From positions 1 to 44,076 of the forward strand of contig JAPOUT010000061.1 of the NCBI GenBank assembly GCA_026708545.1: a stretch of DNA of 44,076 nucleotides. Direction: 5' to 3'. This DNA comes from Hyphomicrobiales bacterium. GTDB lineage: Bacteria; Pseudomonadota; Alphaproteobacteria; JAPOUT01. Each line of letters opens with the position of its first letter. The stretch's first letter is position 1. The translations under genes were made by a program, and so were the position numbers. Below the pieces are notes generated by a model that was not told where the DNA came from, did not search any database, and saw only the letters and a program-made list of their open reading frames with translations. This document shows, piece after piece, positions 9,005 to 17,832 of the stretch.

Positions 9005-9996
9005 GCCCGGCCTCGGTGCTTGCGCATGGCATCCAGCAGCGCTGTTGCAATCTCTTCGGTGGCGTTGACGGGGGAGTAGTCCCAGAACTCCAAGCGTTCG
9101 CCCAGCGGACGCGTGATGCCGCGTTGTTTGATTTCTTCGTGAAACCGGCGAAACCGCGATGATCCCGCTTCCATCGGGAACAACAATATCGGTTTGCCGG
9201 TGCCCGCCGCCTCGCTGATCATATTGACCGAATCGGGTGTTGCGATAAAGACATCCGCCGTGCCCAGCAGCGCCGGATAGAAGTCCCGCTCGCTTCTGTC
9301 CCACAACAGCGCGGGCAGTCCGGCGAGGCGTTGCTCGAGCAAACGGCAATGCGTTTGGGCTGTGCGATTGGAGGTTGTAACAATTAGTCCGGCACCGTCG
9401 CGTTCGGCGACTTGTCTCAGACTCGAACAGAGCCGCTCCATGTCTCCGTCGGTGAAGCGGTAGGCCCGGCTTGTCCCTCCGATGAGGACGCCGACGTGCG
9501 GACGGGGTAATTTTCCGAAGCGTTCGGCGAGACGCCCGGCGGCGGCTTGGAGTTTTTGCGCCGTAAAGGGATGCGGCGAGAACAGGCTTGAGACGGCGTT
9601 TTTTCCCCGCAGACGGTCGTGTCTCGGCGCCCAGATGAAATCGGCTCCATGAAAGGGAAATGCAGGTTTTTGCAGAACGGCAAGGAAAGTTTTCCCTCCC
9701 GACTGCTTGCGAACCCATCGAGCCCAGCGAAGCCCCTGCCGTCCGACGGCAATGACGAGTTCGGGCCAGGGAGGCGTGAGCGCGCCGTCCTTCGGCGGGT
9801 TTCCGAAAAGGTTTGAGAAGGAAAACATCGGGAGCGCGGATACACGTTTGAGTGACGGCGCCACCCCTGCAGCGAGCGCGATTGCCTCGCCGTGAATCTC
9901 CCTGCCGTCGCGTCCGCCATAGTCGCTTTCGCGCTTTTGGGTAATCACCCAGCATGATGCCGGACGCCAGTCGCTATCGTATCGATTCGACTCCAT
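9001..9996 (-). CDS. ELM1-like protein (mitochondrial fission ELM1 family)
   Basis: The 331-residue product matches the ELM1-type family common in alphaproteobacteria, with a glycosyltransferase-B-like fold. Visible features are CWVITQKRESD near the N-terminus, VLIGGTSRAYRFTDGD, VTTSNRT, and a C-terminal nucleotide-sugar-like region TPDSVNMISEAAGTGKPILLFP. In plants ELM1 affects mitochondrial fission; the bacterial role is not established, and a sugar-transferase activity is only an inference. It overlaps the PBP gene by 4 nt, so the two are probably made together, which hints at an envelope role. Confidence 0.85.
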   Translation of the reverse strand: MESNRYDSDWRPASCWVITQKRESDYGGRDGREIHGEAIALAAGVAPSLKRVSALPMFSFSNLFGNPPKDGALTPPWPELVIAVGRQGLRWARWVRKQSGGKTFLAVLQKPAFPFHGADFIWAPRHDRLRGKNAVSSLFSPHPFTAQKLQAAAGRLAERFGKLPRPHVGVLIGGTSRAYRFTDGDMERLCSSLRQVAERDGAGLIVTTSNRTAQTHCRLLEQRLAGLPALLWDRSERDFYPALLGTADVFIATPDSVNMISEAAGTGKPILLFPMEAGSSRFRRFHEEIKQRGITRPLGERLEFWDYSPVNATEEIATALLDAMRKHRGRA

Positions 9997-10017
9997 AACG
10001 GAGATGGCGGCGCCGAC

Positions 10018-10530
10018 TCATAAGTCCCGAGCGTGCGACACCCCTTGCGGCAACGCTTTCGACAAAGCCGCGATGCTTTCTTCGATGCTTGCATCGCTTG
10101 AGACCTGTATTGTGTTCTCTTGGAGAATCGAGCGCACTGCCTCAACGGCGGCCTCAACGGCCAATGCGCGCAGTTCCTCCGATGCGCGCAACTCGGCGCG
10201 CTCGATACGCGCAAGCGTCATTTCCAGGGAACGTTGCGATGTCGCCGCGATTTGCGCGCGCATCTCCTCTGCCAAACGCTCCGCCTCGCGGTTGGCCTGG
10301 GCGAGAATCTCTTCGGTCTCGCTTTCCGCCTCTTTCTGCTTTCGGCGGTAGGATGCCAGCGTGTTCTGCGCGTCTTGGCGCAACTCCGTCGCTTCCCGCA
10401 ATTCTTTGCCGATGTTTGCGGCGCGGGCGTCCAGCGCCTCAAGCACGCGCCACGGAATGCGGAAGTAGAAAACCAGCCCTACAAAGAGAAGAAAACTGAC
10501 CAGTACCCAAAAACTGCTATCGAACGACAT
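10018..10530 (-). CDS. atpF: ATP synthase F0 subunit b
   Basis: The 170-residue peripheral-stalk protein has one N-terminal membrane helix (FWVLVSFLLFVGLVFYF) followed by a long charged helix (RKQKEAESETEEILAQANRE) typical of b subunits that hold F1 to F0. It is the last gene of atpI-atpB-atpE-atpF'-atpF and lies 6 nt after the b' gene. F1 genes are not in this window, as expected for the split alphaproteobacterial arrangement. Confidence 0.93.
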   Translation of the reverse strand: MSFDSSFWVLVSFLLFVGLVFYFRIPWRVLEALDARAANIGKELREATELRQDAQNTLASYRRKQKEAESETEEILAQANREAERLAEEMRAQIAATSQRSLEMTLARIERAELRASEELRALAVEAAVEAVRSILQENTIQVSSDASIEESIAALSKALPQGVSHARDL

Positions 10531-10536
10531 GGCGGA

Positions 10537-11028
10537 TTACTCCCGGCGCTTTAGCGCTTTGGCGACGGATTCGTCGATTTGTTGCTGCGGGATGCTCGTG
10601 CCGGCGACTTGTTGGAGTATCAGTCCTGCCAGTTCGGAGGAGATGCCTTGCAGCTGCTCGCGCGCCTGCGTCCTTGAATTCTTGATGCGCGCTTCGGCGT
10701 CGGCGACTTTTTCGCGCAACTCGGCATCAATCTTTTGGCGCTGCGCCTCCGCCTCCTGTTGGACTTTGTGGCGGGTTTCCTGCGACAGCGCGTGGGCGCG
10801 TTCGCGCGATTCCGCCAGCGACGCTTCGTAAGCGGCAAGAACCTCTTCGCTCTGTTTCTTCAACTGCGCGGCTTGGTCAAGTTCGTCGGCAATGCGATCG
10901 CGCCGCTCTTCCAGTGCCGTGGCAATGCGCGGAAGTGCAAGCCTTGAGAGCAGCACATACAATACCCCGAAGCACACCACCAGCCAAAACAACTGGGACG
11001 CATAAGTGGTGATATCGAGTTGCGGCAT
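10537..11028 (-). CDS. atpF': ATP synthase F0 subunit b'
   Basis: The 163-residue product begins MPQLDITTYASQLFWL, the signature N-terminus of the divergent b' subunit. A single membrane helix is followed by a long coiled coil. Having both b and b' is typical of alphaproteobacteria and photosynthetic bacteria, where the two form a heterodimeric stalk. It lies 6 nt downstream of the atpE stop. Confidence 0.93.
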   Translation of the reverse strand: MPQLDITTYASQLFWLVVCFGVLYVLLSRLALPRIATALEERRDRIADELDQAAQLKKQSEEVLAAYEASLAESRERAHALSQETRHKVQQEAEAQRQKIDAELREKVADAEARIKNSRTQAREQLQGISSELAGLILQQVAGTSIPQQQIDESVAKALKRRE

Positions 11029-11034
11029 TTCCGC

Positions 11035-11262
11035 TTAGACCACGAACAGCAGAATCAGCGCGACCACCAAGCCGAACAATCCGGTTGCTTCGGTCAAGGC
11101 GAATCCAAGCAGCAGGTTTGGAAACTGCTGTTGCGCGGCGGAGGGGTTTCTCAGGGCTCCGGCGAGATAGTTGCCGAAAATGGATCCGATGCCGATGCCC
11201 GCGCCTCCAAGCGCGATGCATGCAATTCCGGCTCCTATGAGTTTAGCTGCTTCGGGTTCCAT
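11035..11262 (-). CDS. atpE: ATP synthase F0 subunit c
   Basis: The 75-residue proteolipid has two membrane helices. The first contains the glycine-rich GGAGIGIGSIFG, the polar loop carries LRNP, and the ion-carrying carboxylate is E58 in FALTEATGLF. The residue after E58 is Ala rather than Ser, pointing to proton rather than sodium coupling. I chose ATG 11262 because AAGGAGA precedes it at ideal spacing; a longer in-frame extension into atpB would be non-homologous. Confidence 0.96.
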   Translation of the reverse strand: MEPEAAKLIGAGIACIALGGAGIGIGSIFGNYLAGALRNPSAAQQQFPNLLLGFALTEATGLFGLVVALILLFVV

Positions 11263-11290
11263 AATGTCTCCTTTTTTGTTGTTGTTAAGG

Positions 11291-12052
11291 TTAGTGCATG
11301 TGAAGTGCATCATGGAGATAGATGCACGTGAGGATGGTGAACACATACGCCTGCAAAAAGGCGATGAGAATTTCGAGCCCGGTAAAGGCCACCATGAAGC
11401 CGAGAGGAAGCCATCCGCCGATGATTCCCAGCGCGCCCACAAATCCGGCAAAGACCTTCAGCATGGCGTGTCCCGCCATCATGTTGGCGAAAAGCCGGAC
11501 CGACAGGCTTATCGGACGGGTGAGATACGAGATGATTTCGATAACGACGAGTAACGGCAGCAGGAAGATCGGAACGCCTTTCGGGACGAAAAACTGGCAA
11601 AAACCCACTCCGTGCTTCACGAAGCCGATGATGGTCGCGCCGATGAAGATGAACACGGCAAAAGCGAAGGTCACGGCGATGTGGCTTGTTACGGTGAAGG
11701 CGTAGGGAAGCATTCCGAACATGTTGGCGCAGAGGATGAAGAGGAAGAGGGTGTAGATGAAGGGGAAGTAGGGAAGGGAGCCCTTTCCCGCGTTCTGCTG
11801 CACCATGTTGAGAACGAATTCATAGGAGAGTTCCGCAAGGGACTGGAGTCGCCCGGGGACGAGAGCGCTTCGGCGCATCGCGGTGGCCAGGAAGATGTAG
11901 GCGGCAAGGGTGATGATGACCATCCATGCCGCCGAGTTGGTGAAAGAAATATCAATGCCGCCGATTTGGAGGGGCAGGAGCGTTTGGATTTCGAATTGGT
12001 GCATCGGGTCGATTTCGAATCCGGAAGCGGCGTGTGCGGGAGTGATGAACAT
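11291..12052 (-). CDS. atpB: ATP synthase F0 subunit a
   Basis: The 253-residue membrane protein carries the essential arginine in ISLSVRLFANMMAGH, beside which protons enter and leave the c ring. The closing segment FLQAYVFTILTCIYLHDALH is also characteristic. The start codon directly abuts the atpI stop (TAA then ATG), and atpE follows after 28 nt with its own strong ribosome-binding site, consistent with higher c-subunit output. Confidence 0.96.
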   Translation of the reverse strand: MFITPAHAASGFEIDPMHQFEIQTLLPLQIGGIDISFTNSAAWMVIITLAAYIFLATAMRRSALVPGRLQSLAELSYEFVLNMVQQNAGKGSLPYFPFIYTLFLFILCANMFGMLPYAFTVTSHIAVTFAFAVFIFIGATIIGFVKHGVGFCQFFVPKGVPIFLLPLLVVIEIISYLTRPISLSVRLFANMMAGHAMLKVFAGFVGALGIIGGWLPLGFMVAFTGLEILIAFLQAYVFTILTCIYLHDALHMH

Positions 12053-12355
12053 TTAGTCGCCGTCTTGCTGGGTGTTGATGGTTTTGGCGGCGCGCAAGAC
12101 GTTCATAATTCCGGCGATAATTCCAAGCGGGATGAATGCGAGGAACATCCAGGGCTTCGTGCCAAGCCACTCGTCCATTGCCCATCCGAAGAATCCGGCA
12201 ACGCACACGGCAACGAGCAACTCGATTCCCACGCGCATCGCGATTCCGGTCGCGGCGTTCTGGCGCGGAGGCACCCGGTCGCCCTGCGAATCATTGCCGC
12301 GCCGGCGCGCCTGTGCTTGCTCGAGCCTGTGGGAGAGGTCTTGTAGCTTGTCCAT
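12053..12355 (-). CDS. atpI: AtpI/AtpZ-type F0 assembly protein
   Basis: The 100-residue protein has a charged N-terminal helix (LSHRLEQAQARRRG) and two membrane spans (VGIELLVAVCVAGFFGWAMD and PWMFLAFIPLGIIAGIMNV), the pattern of the ATPase gene 1 family found at the head of atp operons. It is thought to help assemble the c ring or supply Mg2+. ATG 12355 fits the family N-terminus. There is no Shine-Dalgarno sequence, and a promoter-like -10 box ends only 8 nt upstream. Confidence 0.9.
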   Translation of the reverse strand: MDKLQDLSHRLEQAQARRRGNDSQGDRVPPRQNAATGIAMRVGIELLVAVCVAGFFGWAMDEWLGTKPWMFLAFIPLGIIAGIMNVLRAAKTINTQQDGD

Positions 12356-12363
12356 TTGGCTTC

Positions 12364-12392
12364 AGCCTAGGGGGTGTTTTGTTTTGGGTCAA
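12364..12392 (-). promoter_or_regulatory. Predicted atp operon promoter, apparently leaderless
   Basis: On the minus strand TTGACC (12392-12387) and TAGGCT (12369-12364) are spaced by exactly 17 nt. Only 8 nt separate the -10 box from the atpI ATG, so the mRNA would begin at or next to the start codon. Consensus matching only. Confidence 0.5.
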
Positions 12393-12508
12393 GGGTTTTA
12401 GGCGGATTTCATCCGGAACGCGGTTTCGGGACTCGGCGTCCCCTTGGATGATGCCTGCCGATTTTCCCGATTCTTTACGCTGTGTGCAATCACGACATTC
12501 CGTCTCGT

Positions 12509-12536
12509 TTGACATTTTAAAATTTTGATACATAGT
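12509..12536 (+). promoter_or_regulatory. Predicted promoter of the dCMP deaminase gene, apparently leaderless
   Basis: A perfect TTGACA (12509-12514) is followed after 16 nt by CATAGT (12531-12536). The box ends 6 nt before ATG 12543 and no Shine-Dalgarno sequence is present. It is divergent from the atp promoter. The -10 match is moderate (4 of 6). Confidence 0.4.
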
Positions 12537-12542
12537 TGCGGA

Positions 12543-12986
12543 ATGGACAAATGGGACGCCAGGTTTATGGAAGTGGCGCGGCTGGTTGCCGCATGGAGCA
12601 AGGATCCTTCCACCAAATGCGGCGCCGTCATCGCAAGCACGGATAGAACCATTATTTCCACCGGATTCAACGGCCTTCCTCGCGGCGTGGAAGACAGGGA
12701 AGAGATCCTCAACGACAGGGAACTCAAATACCAGTGCACGATTCACGCCGAAGAGAATGCAATCCTCAACGCCGCCACCAGAGGCGTCCTGCGTGGATGC
12801 TCGATATACATCCATCCCATCCCTCCATGCTCGAACTGTGCCGCCCGTATAATTCAGGCGGGTATCACGAGGGTTGTTTTTCGTGCAGGGGAAATTCCGG
12901 ACCACTGGAAAAAGAGTATGGAGATTGCGAAAGGGATGATGAGTGATGCCGGATTGGACGTGATAGTTCTCGAAACGCAGGTTTGA
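12543..12986 (+). CDS. dCMP/cytidine deaminase family protein
   Basis: The 147-residue zinc deaminase shows TIHAEENAIL (zinc His plus catalytic Glu) and PCSNCAARII (two zinc cysteines). The start MDKWDARFMEVARLVAAWSKDPSTK resembles phage T4-type dCMP deaminases. Such enzymes make dUMP from dCMP to feed dTMP synthesis, though the substrate cannot be proved from sequence. ATG 12543 is preferred over ATG 12525 because the family begins with M-x-W-D-x-R-F-M and because the predicted promoter overlaps the upstream ATG. The gene is convergent with smc, 37 nt away. Confidence 0.88.
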   Translation: MDKWDARFMEVARLVAAWSKDPSTKCGAVIASTDRTIISTGFNGLPRGVEDREEILNDRELKYQCTIHAEENAILNAATRGVLRGCSIYIHPIPPCSNCAARIIQAGITRVVFRAGEIPDHWKKSMEIAKGMMSDAGLDVIVLETQV

Positions 12987-12997
12987 TTTTCCGTCGA

Positions 12998-13014
12998 GGC
13001 GGTGGAACGCCGCC
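12998..13014. terminator. Weak hairpin between convergent genes
   Basis: GGCGG (12998-13002) and CCGCC (13010-13014) form a 5-bp GC stem in the 37-nt gap between the deaminase stop and the smc stop. No T tract follows on either side, so intrinsic termination is doubtful. Confidence 0.25.
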
Positions 13015-13023
13015 CTTCCGTTG

Positions 13024-16000
13024 TCACGCGACGGCTCGCTGTCCCTCCCGCTCGCGGATGCCTCCGTCGGCCTGGAGATCAACCGAAACCAAACGCGAAA
13101 CCCCGCGCTCCTGCATTGTCACCCCGAACAGCCTGTCCGTTCGCGCCATCGTCAAGGGATGATGCGTTATCAGCAATATCCGCGAACCGCTTGTTTTGCA
13201 GACATCGCGAACCAGCCGGCAAAAACGCTCGACGTTGATGTCGTCCAAAGGAGCGTCCGCCTCGTCCAGCACGCACAAAGGCGGCGCATTCGCCAAAAAC
13301 ACCGCAAATATCAACGACAATGCCGTTAGCGTCTGTTCGCCTCCCGACAGCAGTCCGAGCGACTGCAAACGCTTGCCCGGCGGACGTGCCATAATCTCCA
13401 AACCCGCCTCGAGGACGTCCTTGCTCTCCTTCGGTTTCGCGGCATCGGCATCGGCAATGCCGTCTTCACCTTCTTTTTTTTCTTTTTCGTCTTCTTCTTC
13501 GACTTCGAGCAGACGCAGATGTGCCGCGCCGCCGCCGAACAAGCGCGTGAATATTTCGGAAAAGTTTTTGCTCACTACCTCGAAGGCTTGCCTCAGCCGC
13601 TCCCGTCCCTCCCGGTTGAGTCGCGCAATCGCCTTGCGCAAGCGGTCAATCGCACCCAGTAAATCCTCCTTCTCGGTGGTGATGGCTTCAAGGCGTTCGC
13701 GGGTTTCAAAGGCATCGTCTTCGGCGCGCAGATTCACGCCGCCCAGGCGCTCGCGCTCGGCATGCAGCCGGCGCAGCCGCTCTTCCAGCACTTCCATCGT
13801 GTCCGACGTGTTCGGCGGGGTGTCGTCCTCTTGCGTGATTTTCTCGAGGACATCCTCCGGTGCGCATTCGAGATCGCGCTGAATCGATGCCGCCGCATCG
13901 CTAAGGCGCTGCCGCGCTCCTTCCAGTAAACCGTCCCGGCGCGCCCGTTCTTCCCGGGCCTTGCCGGCGCTCTCGCGCGCCGATGATTCCTGGCGTGCGC
14001 ACTCATTGCGCTTGGTCTCGCCGACGGCAAGAGCGTCGCGCGCTTCCCGGTTCTTCGATTCGGCGACGGTCATCTGCTGCAGGAGCGCCTCGCGCAAACG
14101 GGCAATCTCTTCGGGCTGGCCGGCAAGCGAGGCAATCTCCTCGCGGATTTCTTCTTGGCGCTTGTGCAGCGATTCCATCTGCGAACCAATCGCCCCGATG
14201 CGTCCCTCCCATGAAGATAACTCCTCGTCAATGGCTTTGATGCGTTGCTCGTGGGCTTCACTTTCGCGTTCGATGGCTTGTCCGCGCGCCAGGGCTTTCG
14301 CCAAAGCCTCGCGCGCTTCCTCAACGCGTGCGCGCAACTCGCTTGCATTGCCTGCCAGTTCCTCGCCGTTGGCGGCGCTTGCGAGCGCCTCGCGCGTGAC
14401 CGCTTCCAAGCGCGAGACTTCCGCATGTTCTTCGTGCAAACGTTCCGCCGTCTCGCCCAAAGCCTCGAGACGCGCGGCGCGCTCTTGTTGTTCCTGGCGA
14501 ACCTGCAACGCCAATTCGCGTGTTTCGAAAAATTTCGCTTCGGCGCTGCGACGTTCTTCGCGCACGGACGCCTCGCTCTCCTGCGCCGTCTTGACCTTTT
14601 CCTGCACATCGCGAAACTTTTTCTCCAAAGCGGGAGTCTCTTCCCGCATTTGCACCAACGACTTTTCCAGTTCGCGCAGATGGTTGCGCCGGGTGAGTTT
14701 TTCCGCGGTCGTGTTTGCGATTGCCTGCGCGGTGGCGGTGTAGCCGTCCCAGCGCCACACGTCGCCTTCCGGTGAGACCAGCGATTGCCCCGGCAGCAGT
14801 TTTGCCTGCAGCGCGTCGCCCTCCTCGCGTGCGACCAAGCCTATCTGCGACAGCCGCCGCGCCAATGCCCCCGGCGCACCGATGTGTTCGCCCAGGGCGG
14901 TTGCACCTGCGGGAAGCGCATGCGCGTTGTCGAGCGGGTCAAGGACACGCCAGCGCATCGGCGCATCGGCGTCAAGGGAGGCGTCCAGGTCGTCGCCCAG
15001 ACTTGCGCCCAGCGCTTTTTCATAACTGGGCTCAACGGTGATGTCGTGGATGACCGCCGGAAACGTCGTCGTCTCGCCCTGTTTCGTTTCGCCGAGCAGC
15101 TCGCGCAAGGCTTCGACTTCCGTTTCCATGCGTTGCTGCTTTCGCTCATGCGTTTCGAACGCTTCGCGTGCGTGCGTCTCCTCGCGCCGAATCGCCAGCA
15201 GGGCGCGGTCCGCCTCCGCCTCCCTGGTGCGCAGGGTTTCGAGGTTCTGCTCCTGAACGGATTGCTCCTCCGGTTTGTCTTCGCCCGTGTTCTCCTCGAT
15301 CAGGGACTTGCGTGTTTCGGCAATTTCCTCCATGCGCGACAACAACGACGCCGCACGTTCGTGATGACGCTCAATCTCGCGCTCGATCTCGTCGCGCCGG
15401 GCTTTCTCCCGGGTCTCTTGCTCCAACACCTCTTCCAGGGCGCCTTCCAATTCCGTTAGCTCCGAACGCGCCGTGCTTGTCTCTTCATTGGATTCTTGCA
15501 ACAGACGCTCGGCGCCGGGGCGCTCGTTGACATGGGTCTCGCGCTCCTCGCGCAGACGTGCCGAGGTCGTCTGAAAATCCTGCAAACGGGCCGCCTCATG
15601 CTCCAAATCCTTCTCCGTCTGCGCCAAACGCGTCTCCAGGCTCTCTTTGCGCTCGCGCAACTGTTGCTCCCGTGCATCAAGCTGTTCCGATTCCGTCTTG
15701 ATGCGGTGGACGCCCGCCGCACAGCGGGCTTCCTCTTCGCGCAATGCTTGTAATGCCGTATCCGCCTCCTGCAACGCCGTTGATCCCCGGGCCGCCTCTT
15801 TGGTTGCCTCTTCAAGCGTTCGCTGCGCTTCCACAAGCGATTCTTGCAGCGATGTCTCTTCCTCCTTCGCCGTTTTCCAGCGCGCATGCAGCAGCAACGC
15901 CTCGGTTGAGCGAATCCGTTGTGCGAGGGAACGGTAGCGTTTGGCCTGGCGCTCTTGTTTTTTGAGAGCGTCAAGGCGGGCCTCCAGTTCAGCGACCGAA

Positions 16001-16587
16001 TCGTTCAAGCGCTCGAGGTTGGTTTCGGCGGCTTTGAGTTGGAGTTCCGCCTCGCGGCGGCGCGTCCGCAGCCCTCCGATGCCGGCGGCCTGGTCGAGCA
16101 ACACGCGCCGTTCTTTGGGTGACGCGGATATCAACTGTGAGATTCGCCCCTGATGCACGAGGAAGGGAGAGCGGGCGCCGCCGATCATGTCGGCGAAGAG
16201 GACGCGGGCTTCGCGTGCGAGCACCGGACGTCCGTTGATGGAATAACTCGAACCGCTGTCGCGTTCGATGCGTCTGGTGATTTCTATCGTTTCGGTGTCG
16301 CGGTAGGGCGCGCGGGCCTTGTGGTCGGAGTTATCGATGACGAGAGTCGCTTCGGCGTGGTTGTGCGCCGGACGCAGGGCGGTGCCGGAGAAGATGATGT
16401 CCTCCATGCTCTTGGCGCGCATGTTTTTATAAGATGCTTCGCCTATGACCCAGCACAGGGCATCGAGAAGGTTGGACTTGCCGCAACCGTTCGGCCCCAC
16501 GATTCCGGTGAGCCCGTCTTCAATGGGAATCTCGGTCGATTCAACAAAACTCTTAAAGCCGGAGAGCCGAAGTTGCGTGGCGCGCAT
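13024..16587 (-). CDS. smc: Chromosome segregation ATPase SMC
   Basis: SMC dimerises at its hinge and, with ScpAB, organises and segregates the chromosome. The 1187-residue protein has an N-terminal Walker A GPNGCGKS (31-38), a first long coiled coil, a hinge near the middle (around YEKALGASLGDDLDAS), a second coiled coil, and a C-terminal head with signature LLSGGEQTLTALSLIF and Walker B PPLCVLDEADAPLDD. The signature has Gln where many SMC proteins have Lys. The acidic insert EVEEEDEKEKKEGEDG in the C-terminal head region is unusually long. It follows the dsbA-like gene by 18 nt. Confidence 0.97.
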   Translation of the reverse strand: MRATQLRLSGFKSFVESTEIPIEDGLTGIVGPNGCGKSNLLDALCWVIGEASYKNMRAKSMEDIIFSGTALRPAHNHAEATLVIDNSDHKARAPYRDTETIEITRRIERDSGSSYSINGRPVLAREARVLFADMIGGARSPFLVHQGRISQLISASPKERRVLLDQAAGIGGLRTRRREAELQLKAAETNLERLNDSVAELEARLDALKKQERQAKRYRSLAQRIRSTEALLLHARWKTAKEEETSLQESLVEAQRTLEEATKEAARGSTALQEADTALQALREEEARCAAGVHRIKTESEQLDAREQQLRERKESLETRLAQTEKDLEHEAARLQDFQTTSARLREERETHVNERPGAERLLQESNEETSTARSELTELEGALEEVLEQETREKARRDEIEREIERHHERAASLLSRMEEIAETRKSLIEENTGEDKPEEQSVQEQNLETLRTREAEADRALLAIRREETHAREAFETHERKQQRMETEVEALRELLGETKQGETTTFPAVIHDITVEPSYEKALGASLGDDLDASLDADAPMRWRVLDPLDNAHALPAGATALGEHIGAPGALARRLSQIGLVAREEGDALQAKLLPGQSLVSPEGDVWRWDGYTATAQAIANTTAEKLTRRNHLRELEKSLVQMREETPALEKKFRDVQEKVKTAQESEASVREERRSAEAKFFETRELALQVRQEQQERAARLEALGETAERLHEEHAEVSRLEAVTREALASAANGEELAGNASELRARVEEAREALAKALARGQAIERESEAHEQRIKAIDEELSSWEGRIGAIGSQMESLHKRQEEIREEIASLAGQPEEIARLREALLQQMTVAESKNREARDALAVGETKRNECARQESSARESAGKAREERARRDGLLEGARQRLSDAAASIQRDLECAPEDVLEKITQEDDTPPNTSDTMEVLEERLRRLHAERERLGGVNLRAEDDAFETRERLEAITTEKEDLLGAIDRLRKAIARLNREGRERLRQAFEVVSKNFSEIFTRLFGGGAAHLRLLEVEEEDEKEKKEGEDGIADADAAKPKESKDVLEAGLEIMARPPGKRLQSLGLLSGGEQTLTALSLIFAVFLANAPPLCVLDEADAPLDDINVERFCRLVRDVCKTSGSRILLITHHPLTMARTDRLFGVTMQERGVSRLVSVDLQADGGIREREGQRAVA

Positions 16588-16605
16588 GGGATAGCTGCCG
16601 TTGTT

Positions 16606-17277
16606 TTACAAGGACTGTTCGGGAAGGTGCTTTTCGATGATGGTTTCCAATATCTCGAAAGGCCGGGCGCCGACAACCTTCACGCCGTTGATGAAAAAGG
16701 TCGGCGTGGACTGGACCTCGAACTCCTTGGCGCCGCGCTCTTGAATCCAGCGGATGCCTTCGAGGACATCGGTGTCGGTGAGGCACTCTTGGAATTGCTC
16801 GTCCGAGAATCCGCCTTGGCGTGCAATCTCCTGGATGCCTTCCATGGGAGAGCCGAGGTTAAGCCAGTCACTTTGCTGTTCGAACATCACATCGATAAAT
16901 CCGAAATAATGTTTCGGCTCGGCGCAACGCGCAAGCATGAAGCCCGCAGTCGCGATGGAGTCAAAAGGGAACTCGCGAAAAATCAGTTTCGCCTTTCCTG
17001 TGTCAATGTATTCTTCCTTTATCTTCGGATAGACCTGTTGGTGGAACGCTGCGCAATGGGGACAGGTAAGGGAGGCGTATTCGATGATGGTCACGGGCGC
17101 GTCCGCCTCGCCGATAATCATGTCCTGGAGAGGGCCGACCTCTTCGAGGGCGACGGGGTCGGCGTCAACCTGCAGTTCGGGTGCATCCTGCGATGACATC
17201 GCGAACACCACGGCAACCATGCCGACGACAACCACCGCGCCGACACATGTTCCAAGTAACCAGTAATTTTTCTTCAT
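16606..17277 (-). CDS. DsbA-family thiol-disulfide protein, membrane-anchored
   Basis: The 223-residue product has an N-terminal hydrophobic helix (about 6-27) acting as signal or anchor, then a DsbA-like thioredoxin fold with active site T-C72-P-H-C75 and cis-proline loop STPTFFING. It probably oxidises or isomerises disulfides in the periplasm. ATG 17277 is preferred to ATG 17304 because GGAAGAC lies at proper spacing. It sits between dciA and smc, an order I associate with alphaproteobacteria. A good promoter lies in the gap to dciA. Confidence 0.9.
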   Translation of the reverse strand: MKKNYWLLGTCVGAVVVVGMVAVVFAMSSQDAPELQVDADPVALEEVGPLQDMIIGEADAPVTIIEYASLTCPHCAAFHQQVYPKIKEEYIDTGKAKLIFREFPFDSIATAGFMLARCAEPKHYFGFIDVMFEQQSDWLNLGSPMEGIQEIARQGGFSDEQFQECLTDTDVLEGIRWIQERGAKEFEVQSTPTFFINGVKVVGARPFEILETIIEKHLPEQSL

Positions 17278-17291
17278 AGCAGTCTTCCTAG

Positions 17292-17320
17292 CCTCCGGAA
17301 TCATTCAGACGATACGGAGG
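17292..17320 (-). promoter_or_regulatory. Inverted repeat at the predicted dsbA-like transcription start
   Basis: CCTCCG and CGGAGG flank a 17-nt spacer. The right arm overlaps the region where transcription from the TATAAT box at 17322-17327 should begin. It could be an operator rather than an RNA hairpin. No regulator is identified. Confidence 0.25.
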
Positions 17321-17321
17321 C

Positions 17322-17349
17322 ATTATAGGGATTTTTTCGCCACAATCAA
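17322..17349 (-). promoter_or_regulatory. Predicted promoter for the dsbA-like gene and smc
   Basis: On the minus strand TTGATT (17349-17344), a 16-nt spacer and a perfect TATAAT (17327-17322) lie directly after the dciA stop. The expected 5' leader is about 40 nt and contains a Shine-Dalgarno sequence. Confidence 0.5.
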
Positions 17350-17832
17350 CTATCGGGACATGATGTTTTGAGCGAGGCGCGTCAGAGCCTCGCGCAGGGG
17401 CGCGTGCGCGATCTCGGGGATATCGGGGGCAGGCCTTGTTATGGCTCTTGTCCGGGGCGGTTTGCGGCGCGTTCGCGCGGGAACACGGGCGCCGGGAGGA
17501 GGGAGGGGGGCCTGTTCGAACGTGAGCCGTTCGACGAGTTCGTATCCGCTCGTTTTATTGATGCGCTCGATGATGCGGGGAGCATCGTGCTGCATGAGAA
17601 GGGCGATGCCGCTCTCGGCCTGGATGCGCAGGGTTCCGCCTTGGTTGTTCCGCCCGCGCGTGAGTTTGGCGGGAAGCGAATATCTTGCATGCTCCTCGCC
17701 GACCATCTCGCGCCAATGCAGCAGGAGTTGTTGTTCGGCGAAGCCTTTGCGCCCGAAGGCCTTGCGCGTGACGACGGGTAAAATCGTGCCGATGTGTTTG
17801 GCGAATTTGTATCGCCGCTTGGTATTCTGCAT
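17350..17832 (-). CDS. dciA: DciA-like DUF721 protein
   Basis: The 160-residue protein has the DUF721 core: LLLHWREMVGEEHARYSLPAKL followed by a KH-like segment GTLRIQAESGIALLMQHDAPRIIERIN, then a basic proline-rich linker and a short C-terminal helix. DciA proteins load the replicative helicase DnaB in most bacteria lacking DnaC. The start is only 23 nt from the divergent mutY start, and the -10-like TATACT ends 7 nt from this ATG. Confidence 0.85.
   Translation of the reverse strand: MQNTKRRYKFAKHIGTILPVVTRKAFGRKGFAEQQLLLHWREMVGEEHARYSLPAKLTRGRNNQGGTLRIQAESGIALLMQHDAPRIIERINKTSGYELVERLTFEQAPLPPPGARVPARTRRKPPRTRAITRPAPDIPEIAHAPLREALTRLAQNIMSR

Noticed and set aside
9005-9955. Open frame extending the PBP gene upstream to 9955
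   Set aside because: It runs through the ELM1-like gene in another frame. Only sequence from GTG 9004 matches the PBP family.
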